DNA of 64,000 nucleotides from NCBI GenBank assembly GCA_963716125.1, contig OY970294.1:372001-436000 (forward strand), written 5' to 3'. The stretch's first letter is position 1. Each line of letters starts with the position of its first letter. Origin of the DNA: Acidiluteibacter sp963716125. Its GTDB lineage: Bacteria; Bacteroidota; Bacteroidia; Flavobacteriales_E; Vicingaceae. The translations under genes were made by a program, and so were the position numbers. The notes below the pieces were generated by a model, which saw nothing but the letters and a program-made list of their open reading frames with translations, made no database searches and was not told where the DNA came from. Below, one piece after another: positions 61,834 to 64,000 of this stretch.

Positions 61834-64000
61834 CGCAATAAATGCAAATTGATAAGTCCCTTGGCCGTCTTACAAAACTAAAGTTAAGATTATTAGTTAA
61901 TAAGGTATATGATGGTAATTCATACCAAGCTGAAGTTACGTCATTGCCTAATGTTGTTCCTCTTAAGTTGATAAGTGAATTTTCACAAACCACTGTATCC
62001 ACTCCTGCAATCGCAACTACCGTATCTTTTGCACCTATTAAAACTGAATCTACAAAAGTACAATTGGAAGCATCTGTAATAGTTACATAATTATATCCAA
62101 AACAAAGATTAGTTACTGGATTAGTTGTTTGTCCATTTGACCAAGTAAAAGTATAAGGGGCTTTTCCTCCGCTGACACTAATTTCTGCAGCACCATCACA
62201 ATCGTTACTACATCCTGTATTTGTTGTATCAACAATAGATACTACAATCGGAGTAGGACCAACTATTGAAATTGTTTGTTGTGCGCTACATCTATTGGCA
62301 TCAAATACAGTAACGGTATAAGTTCCAACACAAAGATTCTGTGCAGTGTTACCTGATTGAGTAGCAGGATCATTCCAAATAAAGGTGTAAGGTAATGTTC
62401 CGCCATTTGCATTTACTTTTATTTCACCATCACAATCATCTAAACAATTGACTTCGGTGATGTTTGGTAATGTAAATGTAATTTCAGGGTTTTCAAATAT
62501 CTCTATGCTTTCATAGTACTTACATCCATCAGGAATACTGGTTAATTCTAAAATATAAACTCCTGCACATAGCCCCATTGCATCTGTATTTGCCGGCGCT
62601 ACTGCAATATTATTAATGTCTAACCATTGAAAATCAACTAAAGTGCTTGAAAGGTTTGATGTTAAAGTCCCATCGCATGAACCATTACAACTGACATCAG
62701 TTTTAGTAGGTTGAGGATCAATTGGAATAGAGGTGTTAGATATAGAATAATTAAAACGAATCGTACAATTATTAGCATCTGTAATATTTACAAAATAGTT
62801 TCCTGCACAAATATTAGTTACAAAATTAGTGTCGGCCAAACTGACTGGTCCCCAATTAAAAGAATAGGGAGCTTGACCACCACTGACATCTAAGAAAATA
62901 GAACCATCACAAGGGAATGTATTACACGTCACTGAGCTGATGGTAGCACTAACTAAAATTGGGTCTGGAGCTGTTATTATAATTTCTGCGGTTCTCATAC
63001 AACCATTGCTATCAGTAATTTGTACATAGTAGGTGCCACCGCAAAGGTTACTTAAACTATCTGTTGTTGCGCCATTATGTGGCCAATAGAACGAGTAAGG
63101 TGCAGTTCCACCAACTGGCACTACTGAGGCTGTTCCGTCGCAACTATTGCTACAGCTCGCTCCTGTTGTAGTTATTATTTCAGAAGTTGGTCCTCCATCA
63201 TTGTTGATCGTATAATTAAACGTTTTAGAACAACCATTCGCATCTATTACATCTACAGAATATAATCCTGCGCATAAATTAATAGATCTTAAGCTATCTG
63301 AACCTGTCGACCATAAGATTGTATAGGGTGCAGTTCCTCCACTTAAATTAAGAATTGCTTCACCATCACAAATTCCACAAGCTGCATCAGTAGTAGCGAA
63401 ACTTGCCGTAATTGGTGTGGGTGTATTGATAGTATATGAAGCGAAAGTCTTACAAAGGTTTGCGTCTGTAACTTCTACAGTATATCTTCCTGCTGATAAA
63501 TTAGTAATATCTTGGAAAGTAGATCCATTTGGTGACCAATTATAGCTGTAAGGAGGGGTTCCACCGCTTACAGAAATAAACAAGGCTCCTGAATTATCAC
63601 CGACACAACTAATAGTATTTAAAGAATCAAGAACTACTAAAGCACCATTTTTATTGGATAAATTGTAGGTAAATATTCTTGAGCAAGCATTTGAATCTGT
63701 AATTCTTACAAAATAAGTTCCTGCCATGATTCCACTAATTACAGTATTTGTTTGCCCTACAATTGGACTGTTAAATCCATCGAACCATTGCAGGCTATAA
63801 GGGGATATTCCACCTGCAGGCACTACTGAGATACTTCCATTTGAAATACCACAATCTGCTAGAGTTGCGTTAAATGTCGCTGTAATAGGAGTAGGCGCAC
63901 TAATTATAACGGTATCTGAAATAGAACATAAGTTTGAATCACTTACGGTTACAATATAAGTTCCAGCACAAGTGTTAAAAATACTGTCTGTTCCTTGACC
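61811..64000 (-). CDS. Giant SprB-repeat surface adhesin, partial (5' end outside window)
   Basis: Open without a stop to the window edge, so the visible 730 residues are the C-terminal part of a larger protein. It is built of SprB-type repeats of about 65-70 residues with the pattern C-x-G-x-C-DG-x-A ... V-x-G-G-T-x-P-Y-x-(F/Y)-x-W ... G-x-Y-x-V-x-I-T-D-x-N-x-C. At least nine repeats are seen. Such proteins are motility/adhesion filaments carried by the gliding machinery. The reading frame ends after VRRPRD and 14 more residues, instead of passing into the sorting domain, because of a one-base shift near 61870. Followed by that domain and by PorP/SprF. Confidence 0.9.
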   Translation of the reverse strand, partial: GQGTDSIFNTCAGTYIVTVSDSNLCSISDTVIISAPTPITATFNATLADCGISNGSISVVPAGGISPYSLQWFDGFNSPIVGQTNTVISGIMAGTYFVRITDSNACSRIFTYNLSNKNGALVVLDSLNTISCVGDNSGALFISVSGGTPPYSYNWSPNGSTFQDITNLSAGRYTVEVTDANLCKTFASYTINTPTPITASFATTDAACGICDGEAILNLSGGTAPYTILWSTGSDSLRSINLCAGLYSVDVIDANGCSKTFNYTINNDGGPTSEIITTTGASCSNSCDGTASVVPVGGTAPYSFYWPHNGATTDSLSNLCGGTYYVQITDSNGCMRTAEIIITAPDPILVSATISSVTCNTFPCDGSIFLDVSGGQAPYSFNWGPVSLADTNFVTNICAGNYFVNITDANNCTIRFNYSISNTSIPIDPQPTKTDVSCNGSCDGTLTSNLSSTLVDFQWLDINNIAVAPANTDAMGLCAGVYILELTSIPDGCKYYESIEIFENPEITFTLPNITEVNCLDDCDGEIKVNANGGTLPYTFIWNDPATQSGNTAQNLCVGTYTVTVFDANRCSAQQTISIVGPTPIVVSIVDTTNTGCSNDCDGAAEISVSGGKAPYTFTWSNGQTTNPVTNLCFGYNYVTITDASNCTFVDSVLIGAKDTVVAIAGVDTVVCENSLINLRGTTLGNDVTSAWYELPSYTLLTNNLNFSFVRRPRDLSICIYCDECNGMC

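Noticed and set aside
1..64000. tRNA, rRNA or riboswitch
   Set aside because: No cloverleaf, conserved rRNA segment or known riboswitch core was recognised on either strand; a covariance-model scan would be needed to exclude small RNAs.

Overview
The window is a chromosomal segment from a member of the Bacteroidota, most likely a flavobacterium-like or related gliding, type IX secretion (T9SS) lineage. The evidence is: strongly A+T-rich DNA; no Shine-Dalgarno-like leaders; several promoters of the Bacteroidota type (-7 TAnnTTTG); frequent TTG starts; GldH, PorP/SprF, SprB-repeat and T9SS sorting-domain proteins; and lineage-restricted families (DUF4270, IPExxxVDY, PSP1/RicT next to HolB and GldH). 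No rRNA, tRNA or CRISPR array was seen.

Layout. 0.2-8.6 kb: a signalling block with a histidine kinase/response regulator pair, a universal stress gene split by an IS1595-family insertion, a basic lipoprotein, a frameshifted YfiR-like gene, a TPR protein and a frameshifted HAMP-SpoIIE phosphatase. 8.7-13 kb: an exonuclease, a GH5-like lipoprotein and a fused Dpp/Opp-type ABC ATPase. 13-20.3 kb: a cell-surface glycosylation block of polytopic GT-C-like proteins and GT2 transferases, including one GT2 pseudogene. 20.3-30 kb, minus strand: PPK2, then a probable operon holB-ricT-gldH-pbp1A-scoA-[repeat array]-four-helix-bundle gene-scoB. 30-48 kb: housekeeping genes (pgk, cvpA, PPIase, pheS, ECF sigma/anti-sigma, M42 peptidase, pyk, rnc-fabF-acpP, purN, dCMP deaminase, S41 protease, sodA). 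48-58 kb: glmS, DUF4270, a glycogen synthase-like gene, then panC-panD-LPG-synthase-like-hldE2, TPR, radA and a polysaccharide deacetylase. 58-64 kb, minus strand: T9SS cargo, an orphan sorting domain, PorP/SprF and a giant SprB-repeat adhesin running off the end of the window.

The most unusual structure is at 22.07-23.96 kb. The two subunits of the succinyl-CoA:3-ketoacid CoA-transferase, normally adjacent, are separated by a small S23/IVS-type four-helix-bundle gene and an array of 22 units with an exact 59-bp period. Each unit carries a 17-nt palindrome. The palindromes vary, but stem changes are almost always compensated on the other arm. The array is inside a probable operon, the stop codons of scoA and of the four-helix-bundle gene lie in repeat sequence, and about 150 bp of repeat is duplicated on both sides of the four-helix-bundle gene. 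This looks like a repeat/protein element that has entered and expanded inside an operon.

A second theme is gene disruption: an IS insertion with a perfect 8-bp target duplication, frameshifts in the YfiR, SpoIIE and SprB-repeat genes, a GT2 pseudogene with three lesions and an orphan T9SS tail. Single-base lesions in short homopolymers could be sequencing errors; the IS insertion and the GT2 pseudogene are hard to explain that way.
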